Below, piece after piece: positions 47,051 through 59,304 of a stretch of 64,000 nucleotides of DNA. Position numbers and translations under genes: made by a program. The notes under the pieces are model-generated. The model did no database searches. It was not told the DNA's origin and saw only the letters and a program-made list of their open reading frames with translations. Source of the stretch: Sequoia sempervirens. Its lineage: Eukaryota > Streptophyta > Pinopsida > Cupressales > Cupressaceae. Position 1 is the stretch's first letter. Each line of letters opens with the position of its first letter. The DNA lies in contig VDFB02358134.1 of assembly GCA_007258455.2 (NCBI GenBank), positions 215,125,565 to 215,189,564 on the forward strand, in the 5' to 3' direction.

Positions 47051-47530
47051 TCAAGGTTGAAACCTGAAAACCAATTGAAATAAAGTGTAGGTAAAACAAG
47101 GTCTACAAGCCTTTGATGATGAAAATCTAGATCCAAAGTTTGACAATTTATGATTTATCAAATTTTCCACAATTCAATGAGAGAAGGTGTTTGAATGCTT
47201 GTCCTAGGTTTTTGATGCTTTGAGATATTCAATCCACTTTAATCCACTTCAAACCTATAACCTATAAGAGAGAGACAAGGGAAGAAGGGTTGTGTTGTAT
47301 AGATTTTTTCCTCATTCAAACCCAATTTCGGTATTTCCACCTCCAGAAAAGACTATGATGATAATGGTGTAAATTGTGTACCTTAGGTCTTGTAGAGGAA
47401 AATGGATAAAAATGAATGATAAATAACAATGTTGTAACTTACCACTCAAATTTGCATTCCTTATTAGACTAAAGTCATTTGGCTCATCTCATACAAGGAG
47501 AAATTGATAATTGCTTGAAGGCCATGCAAG
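47051..47530. other. Non-coding flank between the DUF4283 relic and N2
   Basis: I see no motif, repeat partner or open frame worth calling. GCAAG (47526-47530) would be the target copy of N2. Confidence 0.4.
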
Positions 47531-47800
47531 TGTTAGTGCTCACAATAATTGATAGAGTTTCCAATAAACTCTATAAAACCAAGATCACCTACAAAACTTG
47601 GATTAGCCTTCTACAAGGAGAAAAATAAAGATGCAAGATCAATTTTCAAAAGATGTGTAACTAATATTATTGAGAATGATGAATTATAGGGGATAAATTT
47701 CTTTTATAAAGCAAGATGCAAAACCCTAACTTAGGTAAAACCTAATTAGGACCTAAGTAAACTTAAAAAGTGTAGTTAAATATTTTTAATTACACCAACA
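47531..47800 (-). repeat. N2 3' LTR
   Basis: It matches the N1 LTRs from the TGTTGGTGTAATTA tip to the final CTAACA; preceded on - by GAGGAGG as polypurine tract. Confidence 0.78.
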
Positions 47801-48144
47801 CCTCCTCTTAAGTGTAACTTAGGGAGAATAAGAAACATGCAAATAATGCAATGATGGGTCCATGGAAGCATGAATGGGTCCCGACTACAAGGCCATGTTA
47901 GGTACCTATATGCATATGCAATGAAAAATAAATAGATAATGCAACCAAGTGATGAAAGATGGAGGACTCCATAAGACCCCCCAAGTACACCATCCATCAT
48001 AAAGAAACATAAGAAATTCCCCCCATAAGAGGGAATGATATGATGAAATAATCTGGAAGCTCTATGTATCTCGATGCCGATGTTGGACTATGACTAAAAA
48101 TAATCCATAGGAGCAAGTACCATGAAGATTCTAGAACATTAACC

Positions 48145-49748
48145 TGAAACATTGATTTTTGGGACCCTAATGCTACTCTTGCACTTCTAGGGTTTTTCAC
48201 CTAAAAGGAGAGAGATAGGGCAAAAAATGCTAATGATTCACTCAAATTAGGATGTTTGCAATGTTGTTTAATGTAAATGGACTTAAATAAATGCAATTGA
48301 TTGACCTAGATGAATGGAAATGAATGCAAAAGTGCAATTTAAGCTATTTTTGAAAACACATTGTGATATGCAAACAACTATGTAAATGAAGAAATAATGC
48401 AAAACAAAAAGTATAGGGATGAATCTGAGTGCACCTGTATGAATTGTGATGAATCTAGAGTGCTTTGAATGCTGATGGGAATTACTAATTTTTCACAGTG
48501 GTACTCATTTGCCCAGGGTGGCGAATTAGTCCTCATACTGATGAAAAAGTGTCAGGAGTTGGTTTCTGTCTGTCAGTATCCAAAATTTGACAAAATTCAT
48601 ATTTTCAATCCTAAGGTGGGACTCATTCGCCATAGGTGGTGAATCACTCCTCTCCCAAATTTCTAAAAAGTCAAGAGACAACTCTACAACACCAGATCTG
48701 GAAAAGTCTGCTTGTCGGGTTGCCGAAGTCAGTTCTGCAAAAAATGGATAAATAACTCTCTCCAAGCTTGAAATTGACTAATGTTGACTTGAAGAACCTA
48801 GTTGACTTGGAAATCAATCTTCAACACCTAATAACCTATCAAATCTGCATACAAAGGGCTGCAAACAAACATGTAATAGGGGAAAAATGATTAGGGTTAG
48901 TGGATAGGGGTTTTCCTTGGTCAAACCCCACTTTTGGTAATTAAACCCTTGAAAAGATAATGAAATGAAAGAGATAGATAAACTAATAACATGCAAGTGT
49001 TATCAACTTACCTAACCCTTGATGATGCAAGTTTGAAGTAATGTCAATGGCAGCTTCAAAGTGCTTGAATAGTGCTTGAATTGTTGATGTAAAATGCTTG
49101 AATGCTTGAGATTGCTTGTGAATGTTGGAGGATGCAAAATGAGATGAAAACCACTTATTTATACAATTCTTGTGCCTTAGTATCCATTCATACCTCATCA
49201 CAGGCCGACATCAAGTGTTTTTGAATAAAATCCTAAAAGAAAATTTGAAATATTTTAAATTTGGGGCCAAGGGGGATTCATTCACCACCCATGGTGAATG
49301 GGTCCCACCTAGGACCTAAAAGCATGTGTCAGGAAATATGTTGTATTTAATGTTGTTTGTCAGGATAATATGCAAAAATACACTTAATTGCAACTTATGA
49401 GGGAATTAAGAGACAAAATAAAGCATGAGAAAGGTGTAAATAGTGAAAATATGCCTAGAAAAGTGTGAAAGTTTGTTACAATAATTTCAAACACTTCAAA
49501 ATAGGACTTGTTTAGTGATGAAAAGGTGATTTTTAGGTGAAATGGATTAAATAGAGTCTAGAAGAATGTAGAAATTTCTTACAAAACTTCACAATACCTT
49601 CAAAATATGTCGTTCTTTGAATTTTAATACCTAAATAAGCATGTTCAAGCCATGTTACAACATAAAATCATAGCAACATAGTTCCAAAATGATGAAACAA
49701 GACCTAAAAAGCCATAAAAATATCAAGGGACCATTTTTATATGGCACA
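48145..49748 (-). repeat. G3 3' LTR
   Basis: 1604 bp, tips TG and CA. It matches 55290-56889 throughout with many substitutions. A TATA box (TATAAATAAG on -) lies at 49154-49163. Confidence 0.92.
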
Positions 49749-49764
49749 TTTAGCCCCCACTTTA
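49749..49764 (-). other. G3 polypurine tract
   Basis: On - the bases before the 3' LTR read TAAAGTGGGGGCTAAA, a typical plant gypsy plus-strand primer. Confidence 0.85.
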
Positions 49765-51493
49765 GTGAGAGGATGAACCTGCTTCAAACTCACACTAAAG
49801 TAGCCATGAACATCGAGGGAGGGTTCAAATGTACTTATGTTAGCAAGATGGAATGAAAAAAATCAAGAGGGATGATCAATCCCCCACGATGAAGATGCCA
49901 TGGAAAACTAGACATAAGAACAAAGGAACACACAAGGGTTGAAAAGAATTGGATGAAGCTTCGATCGTCAATCAAACTAGTTGTGAAAAGAGATCTAGGC
50001 TAGTTGTTTTGAAAAAGAAAATGTGTACTCACTCTAGGGCCACAAAACTTCAGGCTGCCCACAGGGTGAGAAGGTCCAAAAAGTAAGATACATATGCTAG
50101 TTGGTATGCACTTACAAACACAAAAGTGGCTATGGGGAAAAGTCATGCCGCTAGGTGGGCTTCCCGCTAAACCATATTAAAGTTATACCCATTGATAACT
50201 TTAACAAGGTGCCACAAAGAAAAATAAATGATCAAGAAGACAAGGGTACCACAATCATGCAAGCTACGTTATGCAAGGTGGCAAAGATGCAAAAAATGTA
50301 AAATATGTTCAAAGGAGTCATGTTCAGTTCATGCAAGGTTAGTCACTTAGGGAACATTGTGTCTAATGTCTCCAAGAGAGGACCAATCAAAGTATAGTAT
50401 ATTCACAACTTAGGGGATGTAGTGTGTCACGTTAGTCCACCAAGAGGAATGTAATATGTTAAGATAGATCACACTTATGAAGGGCATCACACCCAATGTC
50501 ATCCATAAAGTGATAAACGCATCACGCAAATGACAAGGCTACACTAGGAACCAAGAATGCAAATGAAATAGTGGTAATGTATACCCCCCACTTTAAAGGA
50601 ATTGCTACACATTGTTTTGTGAGCAATTACTTTAAAGTAGAGAAGGAAAGAAAATGAAAAACAAGACATGAGAGCCAACTCATAAAGGCCTATGCCAAGT
50701 CATATGTTTCAAAGCTAGGCTACGTCATGTCAAGGAAAATGAAAAGAAAGGGAAATGCCCCCTAGAAAAGAAAACACACCAAACACATAAGGGATCTATG
50801 GATTTGGGGTCAGTATGCTCATTGCTACAATGTTTTTATGAAAGAGCTCGGAACTGTCATCATTCCCCAAAGCACATAGAACTGGAAGAATGGCACAAAG
50901 AGAGTGAAACCCAAGGAAAAAGAAAATCCATTTTGGATCAACATGGAAGAGACATTGTGGTCTCAATGCCTTGCATCTCCCCAAAAGGAAAACACAAGTG
51001 AAAATAAAGAAAACGAAAAGGAAAAAGAAAATGAGAAAGCTTTTGGGTCAACATGAAGGAGACATTTTAGTCTCAATTCCTTGCATCATCCCCAAAAGGA
51101 AAACAAAAGAGAAAGACAAAAAAAAGAAAGGGACTGATTGGGTCAACATGGAAGAGACATAGGGCATCTCAACGCTTTGCATCATCCCCAAAAGGAAAAC
51201 ACAAAACAAAAGTGAAAAAGACAAGGACCTTTTGGGTCAACATGGAAGAGACATAGGGAGTCTCTATGCTTTGCGTCATCCCCAAACAAATAACACAAAA
51301 CAAAAGAAAAAGATAATGCACAACAAATAGAAGAATAGAGTGACAAATAGAAGAAGTGTATGAATAGAGAAAATATCAAACGCACGATACGAGGGAACAC
51401 AATACGCACATAAAAGACAAAGCAAAAGATAAAAGCAAAAAGGCTATTCAGGTGAACTCAAGTCAACCATCTAACAAGTCATCTGCCTCCAAA
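49765..51493 (-). other. G3 3' untranslated part
   Basis: No coding sequence. The most regular structure is the tandem repeat at 50936-51320. Short open frames there are products of the repeat. Confidence 0.6.
50936..51320. repeat. Four tandem units of about 90-110 bp in G3
   Basis: Each unit holds GGTCAACATGGAAGAGACAT, then CTCAA(T/C)GC(C/T)TTGCATC, CCCCAAAAGGAAAACA and an A-rich spacer. Starts lie near 50936, 51047, 51139 and 51234. Confidence 0.8.
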
Positions 51494-54400
51494 TCATTTT
51501 GTGTAATGTGAGGATGGTTGACTATCCAAAGGAATAATTGCAAGCGCCAAACTAGAAGTCGCACCAGGTTCTTCACTTGGTGGAGAGGATTTGTCATCTA
51601 AGCTCATTGTGGAGGAAAATAAAGAGTTTAAATTATTGTGTATTTCTTTATCTATTTTGGAAATCTCTGCATCATCATCATCATCAAGATTAATGACAAT
51701 GAGGGGACAAAGGGTAATTTCTAAAGATGGATGTATCAAAAGCGAAGGTTGATGTTGTTCAATTTGTTGTGATTGTTGGACCGGACTATCTTGTGGCAGG
51801 TCACGAGAGGGAGGGTGGTCATCTATTGTTTCTGTCAAAGATAAAGATTGATTGTCTTTATCTTCTTCTATGTGAGATTGACGAGTAAGGAGACGACAAC
51901 GACGCCTATGTTCCCTAGCACCGCAGTTCCATTTAATTATGTTTTGGAGTTATTGAGTTGAAAGAGAGGATTGAGTCATTAGAGGTGCTTTTGCTTCTGA
52001 AGGGGGAAGAACAGAAGAAATTGAAGAGGATGGATCAACCACTTTCTCTTTGGCTTTATACACTTGTTTAATTCGAGGAGGCTAAGCAAGGTTTGTTTCA
52101 GTTGCTCTTGGTCGTTTAAACGATATCTGGGGAGTGTTAAGAGGTGATTGTTCAGGAGGTTGTATGGTTTATTCAATGTTTGACTCAGGTTGAAGCATGG
52201 TTTCATCTATGATAGGAGGTACGGAAGCAGACGGGTACGTACCACGAAGAGACAATTCAACAATTTTCTTGGCTTTGAATTTTTGATATGCTATGTAAAA
52301 GAAGTCCTTTTGGGGTATAATAGGTTCCATGGGTTCAGGCCAAAAGGCTTCTAATGAAAAGTTACCTTTGGAAGATAAAGGATGAAAGCCACTATGATGT
52401 ATGGTGAATACCTCATTGCTATGTGGAAGCTTCAAACACTTATGAACAACTGAAGGGACCACTTTCATTGAGCAAAGCCAAGGGAGGCCTCGCCACAAAT
52501 GAAATTGGTCAGATTGTGGAATAATGGAAAATGTCACATCCAAAGCCTTAGGTCCTATTTGTAAAGGTAGCACAATTGATCTAATCGTAGGGCATGCAAA
52601 ACCATTATGTGTCTTAATCCATACAATGGGTTTATTATAATCATCTTGATATAGTTCATATAATACCAGAAAATTTTATGTGATCACATTCTCACCACAA
52701 GCGGGATCTATTAATATCCCATTATTGGGCTTATCATAGATTCTTTTGGATATGTAGAGAGGACCATCAAGAAGCTTTTGGAGTATTTCTTTAGCAGAAA
52801 AAGTAATATCAAGCGATTTAGTGGTTTGGCCCTTACGAGGGATAATGTTTATCGTAGCCACAAGGCTATCCATAGGACTAACTTGGGTAACAATAGGAGT
52901 TGTATCATGTTGTTCACTATTTGTATCAACAGTCATTACATCAATTTTTGAAGGTTCACTAGCCTTGACAAACGAGGTAGTATGTTTAGGCGCAGGATTG
53001 GTGGAAATTAGAAAATTTTGGTTAGGGGGTGCAATGGACTTATTGACTTGATCATTAACACCCTTGATGGACAAATGGCTTGAATCAATGAGGTCTTGAA
53101 CTAAATGTTTCAGATGCTTACAATATTCAGTGTCATGTCCATTCTGGTGATGAAAATGACAATAAGCATTAGGCTTGAAACTGGGTGGTAATGGTTGGTT
53201 TAGATCAAGTGGTTTAATAGGTGGCAACATGAGCATGTGTTTTTGAATTAATTGGTTCATTGTATTATGAAGGGTATTAGGTAAAGGAGTGAATTGTCTT
53301 TTTAGATCCCCATAAGGATAAAGCATGACTGCCTTAACAATGGCCATTGAATTTTGAACTTGTTGGGTTGTTTGTGGTTGTTATTGAGGAGGCAGATTAA
53401 ACTGTAAAAGGCCTCTATTTGGTCTATGAAAGTTTTGATTGTTATTGTTGTTTTGATTGTTTTGTTTAGGTTTGTCAGCTTGGTGAGAAGTGGATTTTGA
53501 ATCATGACTTGAAACCGAGTTATGATATTCACACAATGTTGTGCATAAATGTATAAACGAAGGGAATTTCATCATGGTTAATTTATCCTGAAGATTTGTG
53601 TGCAAGTTTTAAATGAACATCTTTTGTAGATGTGCATTAGGAATCTTGACATCTATTTGAGCATACAAGGATTGGTATCATGAAATAAAATCTGTGACTT
53701 TTTCATCTATGTTTTGTCTACATCGCATGAGGTTAGCCATTGTTTTCTTAGGTGTCATGTGAACTTGGAAATTACTTATGAAAGCACCCACAAGTTCATT
53801 GAAGGAATGGATGGAATGATTAGGCAAGTTGGAAAACCATTCTAATGCAGTGTCTTTCAAGGTTCTCAGAAAAAGTTTGGCTAAAAGTCTCTCATCAAGG
53901 AAAAAATCACTACATAAAGTCATGTAAGCATTAACATGTTTGATAGGATCTCCTTTTCCTCTGTATTTCTCAAATCGAGGCATTTATATCCCTTGTGGAA
54001 TTGGGGTACGTAAGATTTCTAAGGATAAGGGGATGCTATGGACATGATATGTGGGTGGAGCAGTTTGACCTTGACTGATGGTGGAAATTTGATGTTGCAT
54101 GGAAGAAACAGTGGTAAGGAGTTGTGTAAGAACATGATCAGGGTATGTAGGGTGAGATGGGAGAGAAAATGGTGATGGAGTGTAAGGGGTGTGAGAGGAA
54201 GTGAAAGGAATACTAAGGGGTGTGAAGGTGGTGGAAGGGACTTGCGATGCCACAAGAGAGGCAGGAATGTTAGGTGGAATTGCAAAGGAAGGAGCCATAT
54301 AACTAGTTACCTATTGCATAGTTGTAGTGACTTGCAGATTTGTATAAGTTGGTATAGATGCTATGGTTGAAAGGGGGGGGGGGAACTTGAGATCCTCCTT

Positions 54401-54767
54401 GACTTATGGAAATGTTTGTGGATTGGGTATTAGAAGAGGCATGTTTATTCTAAGTCTCAACAATTTTATTTAGCATGTGCAAGCCATCATCACTTTCAAT
54501 TAGGTAACGGAGGTTCTCAATGGCAAGTATGGCAATTTGGGAAATGTTTTCAAGGGAAAATTCTTGTTGTAAATGTGCAAAGTCCTCATGAATATTAATG
54601 ACCTTTTCTTGCGGAAGAGATTTGTTTTGGTTGTCAACATTCATTGGATGGAAAGGTGAAGGCATAGAAGTGGTATTATCAGGGCCTAATGCACCATTGT
54701 TCATACTAGGAGTAGGAGCTCATGAGATCCCAAGGTCCACAATGAAAGTGCTATCATGGGATGCCAT
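51494..54767 (-). pseudogene. G3 gag with protease-like domain
   Basis: The first ATG (54767) reads MASHDSTFIVDLGIS. After one frame change near 54300-54450, a single frame runs from 54298 to 51494 with about eight stops. Domains are a Pro/Ser/Thr-rich N-terminus (54298-53984), the capsid core (MPRFEKYRGKGDPIKHVNAY, TALEWFSNLP; 53983-53678), an Asn-rich stretch, and a knuckle (YCHFHHQNGHDTEYCKHLK; about 53170-53110). A retropepsin-like part follows (GILIDPACGENVIT to HLWRGLPWLCSMKVVPSVVH; about 52725-52450). The catalytic DSG is DPA, so protease activity is unlikely. The acidic C-terminal tail (INLDDDDDAEISKIDKEI) ends at 51494, where RT would be expected but is absent. Confidence 0.85.
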
Positions 54768-55289
54768 GAGTCTAGAACTTCTTCTCACTAAAGTATTATC
54801 AATGATGCTCCAAACACTCATACAAGTACCATAAAGAATGGTTGAATGAAAATGCAAGCTAATCTAAGAGCTCTAAAATGCAAATAACAGAGATTTTGCT
54901 AATTGTAACAAAGAACAAACTACAGAAAATAGAAATGTAGGAAAAATTCCAGAAATGCTGATAAAAAAGTATAGAGGGACTGATTCGCCCTGGGTGGTGA
55001 ATGAGTCCCAGTATGCAATTTTTTTACAGTGAATTTCAGAAATTTATGGATGATTTAAATGCTCTAAAGAATGCAAGTATAGATGCAGAATGCAGATTTT
55101 TTACTTTTTTCAATGAGATGTGATGCAAAAATGAAATCTAAAAGAAGTTTTCATTAATGCAAAATAAAAAGTCCTAAAATGCCATAAAAAATCAATGTCC
55201 TAATTGAATGCTAATGCAAATGGAAACTAAGATGAAATATGTGAATTCCATTAGAAAATCAAAGTGTTCAAAAGTCAGGTTTACCAAAA
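54768..55289 (-). other. G3 leader and primer-binding region
   Basis: After the 5' LTR (read on -) comes TTT and then TGGTAAACCTGACTTTTG (55286 downward). The TGG start is right for a tRNA primer site but I cannot name the tRNA. The rest is non-coding. Confidence 0.5.
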
Positions 55290-56889
55290 TGAAACATTGA
55301 TTTTTGGGACCCTAATGCTACTCTTGCACTTCTAGGGTTTTTCATCGAAAAGGAGAGAGATAGGGCCAAAAATGCTAATGATTCACTCAAATTAGGATGT
55401 GTGCAATGTTTTTTAAAGTAAATGGACTTAACTAAATGCAATTGATTAACCTAGATGAATGGAAAAGAATGCAAAAGTGCAATTTAAGCTATGTTTGAAA
55501 ACACATTGTAATATGCAAACAACTATGTAAATGAAGAAATAATTTTTTTTTTAAAGTATAGAGATGAATCTGAGTGCACCTAGATGAATAATGATGAATC
55601 TAGAGTGTTTTGAATACTAATGGAAATTACTGATTTTTCATACTGGGACTCATTCACCCAGGGTGGCGAATTAGTCCTCATACTGGTGAAAAAGTGTTGG
55701 GAGCTGGTTTTTGTATGTCAGGATCTAGAACCTGACAAAATTTAGATTTTCAGTCCTAAGGTGGGACTCATTCACCACAAGTGGAAAATCAATCATCTCC
55801 CAAATTTTTGAAATATCAGGAGACAACTCTGCAACACCAGATTTGGAAAAGTCTGCTTGTCGGGTTGCCGAAGTTAGTTATGCAGAAAAAGGACAAATAA
55901 CTTTCTCCAAGCTTGAAATTGACTAATGTTGACTTGTAGCACCTATTTGACTTGGAAATCAATCTTCAACACCTAATAACTTGTCAAATTTGAATATAAA
56001 GGGCCGCAAACAAACATGCAATAGGAGAAAAATGATTAGAGTTAGTGGATAGGGGTTTTCCTTGGTCAAACCCCACTTTTAGTAATTAAACCCTTGAAAA
56101 GAAAATGAAATGAAAGAGAAAGATAAACTAATAACATGCAAGTGCTATCAACTTACCTAACCCTTGATTATGCAAGTCTAAAGTAATGTCAATGGCAGCT
56201 TCAAAGTGCTTGAATAGTGCTTGAATTGTTGATGTAAAATCCTTGAATGCTTGAGATTGCTTGTGAATGTTGGAGGATGTAAAATGAGATGAAAAACACT
56301 TATTTATACAATTATTGTGCCTTAGTATCCATTCATACCTCATCACAAGCCAACACCAAGTATTTTTGAATAAAATCTTGGAAGAAAATTTAAAATATTT
56401 TAAATTTGGGGCCAAGGGGTATTCGCCACCCATGGCGAATGGGTCCCACCTAGGACCTAAAAACATGTGTCAAGAAATATGTTGTATTTAATGTTGTTTG
56501 TTGGGATAATATGCAAAAATACACTTAATTACAACTTATGAGGGCATAAAGAGAAAATAAAGCATGAGAAAGGTGTAAATGGTGAAAATATGCCTAGAAA
56601 AGTGTGAAAGTTTGTTACAAGACTTTACAACACTTCAAAATGGGACTTGTTTAGTGATGAAAAGGTGATTTTTAGGTTAAATGCATTAAATAGAGTCTAG
56701 AAGAATGTAGAAATGTCTTACAACACTTCACAACACCTTCACAAGGCGTCGTTCTTTGAATTTTAATACCTAAATAAGCATGTTCAAGCCATGTTACAAC
56801 ATAAAAGCAAAGCAACATAGTTGGACAACACCATGAAACAAGACCTAAAAGGCCACAAAAATGTCAAGGGAACATTTTTCTTTGACACA
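55290..56889 (-). repeat. G3 5' LTR
   Basis: 1600 bp, partner of 48145-49748; TATA box on - at 56299-56308. Confidence 0.92.
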
Positions 56890-57474
56890 TAACCATAAAA
56901 TGAATGGCCCTCAAACTGAGATGTGACCTGATGAGAAATATTTGATTCAATTCAGGATCACTAACCATAGGCTCTCAATCTGAGGCATGAATTGATGCGA
57001 ACCAAAATGTGTCAATTTATGAGAAAGATTGTGGCCAAAAGAAACTACAAAATCCCGATAAAAATCATGTGAGTTGTCATCAATATAAAGATGGGATCAA
57101 AGTGCATGCCATGTGACTACACTCTAATGAAATTATTATGCAAGAAGCCCCCCTGATGGAACTTTATTGAAGTTCATTTATTACAATACCCCAAGATTGT
57201 AAGAAGAGAACATGCAAAACATGCAGAAATCAAAGACAAAATGAAAACATAAAGCATTCAAAAAAGAAAGATTGCATTAATGTTCACATCTTCCTCCATG
57301 AAAAAAATTTACCTCAGATCTATGTAGAGGATGAAATCATCTTTCTGACAATATAAAGTTTTTTGAAAAAATGGACACCGAATGCTCAAGTTATGAATTT
57401 TCAAAAAAAGGGTAAATTTTGTCAGCCGACAATGCAGACACAACCCTTTTGATTTGATTTTAAAAAAATTTACT

Positions 57475-58363
57475 TGTTTCACGCATAAACTAATGGATAC
57501 CCAAATAATATTTTGATGTTTCCTATAATCAAGAAAATTTGAGGTTAAGATCATATAACATTCCAATATAAACCTTAAATCCCTAATCTAGTAATGAAGA
57601 ACATATAAAAATAAACTAAGGAAAATTACCAAATATTCATACCATCAATTCATTACCTCCATTGGCCTTCTCCATTTTGCTTTGAATGCTCAATTGCCCT
57701 TAGATTGTGAGTATGCAACAATAGCCTTAGGTTATGACAACAAAATTTTGAAGATAATTGTCTTAGTGTAAATTATGGATCCTAAAAATGGAAAACACAA
57801 GCGTCTTTTATAGAAAAGACAAGTTTGAATGAACGACCGAGATTAGATGATTTTAATCTCAATCAACGGTTGAAATTAAATGAGACAGGACAGGATAGGA
57901 ATAAGACTAATAGAGGAACTAAATAATTCTAAAGAATCATTTATTTCAAAAAGGAAAGTGGCGAGTTAAATAATGGAAACATTATTTAAATCTTAGATGA
58001 AAAAAGAAAGTTATATTTTTGATTAAATAGCAATTTAATTCAAAAAGTGGGAGAAAAAGGCAAGTCATTAATTAAATAAAATTTAATTAATTCATGGTAG
58101 AAAAAGCTAAAATGACTAATTAAACAATTGACATAATTATTTAATTATAGTAGCAAGTGGGAAATAATTAAATAAATATAAATTTATTCAATTATAGAAG
58201 ACGAAGACATTAGAGACGTAATTAAATAAATAATTTATTTAATCAATCAAAAGAAGAAATAGAAAGATAGAAATAAATTAATTAAATAATTAAAATTATT
58301 TAATTATGAAGGAAGAAAGGGGAATTAATAGTCGCAAGCCTAGGACAATTTTTAGTGTCTACA
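57475..58363 (-). repeat. 3' LTR of element B
   Basis: 889 bp, the same length as in A, TGTAGACACTAAAA to GAAACA on -. TATA box on - at 57805-57812. AT-rich palindromes lie next to the LTR start, as in A. Confidence 0.75.
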
Positions 58364-58378
58364 TTTTGCCCCTCTTTG

Positions 58379-59304
58379 ATACAATGTCATTTATCACATT
58401 GTGTCAAATAAAATCAGTCGAAACATGCCCCGGTGTAAACAAGATGGACCTATGCCCCCTCATAAATTTTTTGCAAGTTTTCAAAAATATTTTAAAAAAT
58501 TTGGAAATTATTTGGATAAGTCAATTTAATAGCCATGAATGCGCTAGTCACAAAAGATATGATTTTTAGGAGATTCGAGGGTGATGGTATTAGACTTTTG
58601 GATCCTTCAACAAGTGCAACCAGAGCAAACCCTAGGAAAACCCTAAAATTTGGATGGCTAAAAATAGAAATTGGAAGGTAAAACTCCTCATTTGTGCATT
58701 TTGACTTTAGAAATTGAGGAGCTATGAGAGAATCTAACTACCAGGATGCCACCTATTCCACACACCAATCACTGTGACTACCGCATTCGTACCTTCTAGT
58801 GATCTGGGGGAGTGAGGGACCCGATGAGTACTGCATACCTACTTTGTCAATTTTTTATTTTCACGCATTTTTAGGGTATAGAAAATTTAGTAGGAAGTTG
58901 CGGTGAACACAATTTTTTGCAACTGCTATCGCGAGTGATGTAAGTGCTCATGATTCATTGCAAGTATGAAGAACGTGCTTAGGTTAGATTTTAAGTCAAT
59001 TATGGTGCACCGCAAGTGTTTCAATCACCACGTACAATGTTGAAAATGACACAATCACAAATATGTGATGCAAATGATTAGGGAAATGGCACAATTGACC
59101 CACTACAACATAATTTTTGAGGCATATGACGCAAGTGATTTTTTGTGACACAATTAAAATTGTGTGACACAATTGTGTGACTATGCAACACAATTGACTA
59201 TTTTGAAAATTTTCTCCGGTTAGGATGAAATTTCTTGTGCAGTTTGAGTCTAATATGTTTGACTAGTGTTTTGACCTTACGCAATTCTTTGGATTTGTGA
59301 TTGT
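58379..59304 (+). other. Upstream region of the PMD gene in element B
   Basis: It includes the CATTTTGACTTTAG remnant of the antisense TATA region (58698-58711) and the GATGCAA/GACACAATTG array (about 58920-59210). No gene is supported. Confidence 0.45.

Larger units (their letters stand above)
48145..56889 (-). mobile_element. G3: gag-only LTR retrotransposon (TR-GAG/LARD-like), minus strand
   Basis: 8745 bp and complete. LTRs are at 48145-49748 (3' on -) and 55290-56889 (5' on -), flanked by a perfect target duplication TAACC (48140-48144 and 56890-56894). The interior encodes one gag-protease-like frame (54767-51494) and nothing resembling RT, RNase H or integrase. A polypurine tract (AAAGTGGGGGCTAAA on -) precedes the 3' LTR. 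Elements with only a gag domain have been described in plants as TR-GAG; they would need enzymes from another element. It lies inside N2. Confidence 0.92.
47531..57474 (-). mobile_element. N2: second N-family element, minus strand, split by G3 and B
   Basis: On - the order is: interior (57474-56890, then 48144-47801 once G3 is removed), polypurine tract, and 3' LTR (47800-47531, 270 bp, TGTTGGTGTA to CACTAACA). The interior aligns with N1 6700-7803, including CTTGGGCATA-like, GGGTATTGTAATAA and GGTTAATATTTTAGAATCTT landmarks. A TATA box (TATAAAAG on -) is present in the LTR. The 5' half is missing beyond B. N2 is clearly more diverged from N1 than the two N1 LTRs are from each other. Confidence 0.78.

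Noticed and set aside
50796..51162. Lys-rich plus-strand frames in G3
   Set aside because: They arise from the tandem repeat and its A-rich spacer.
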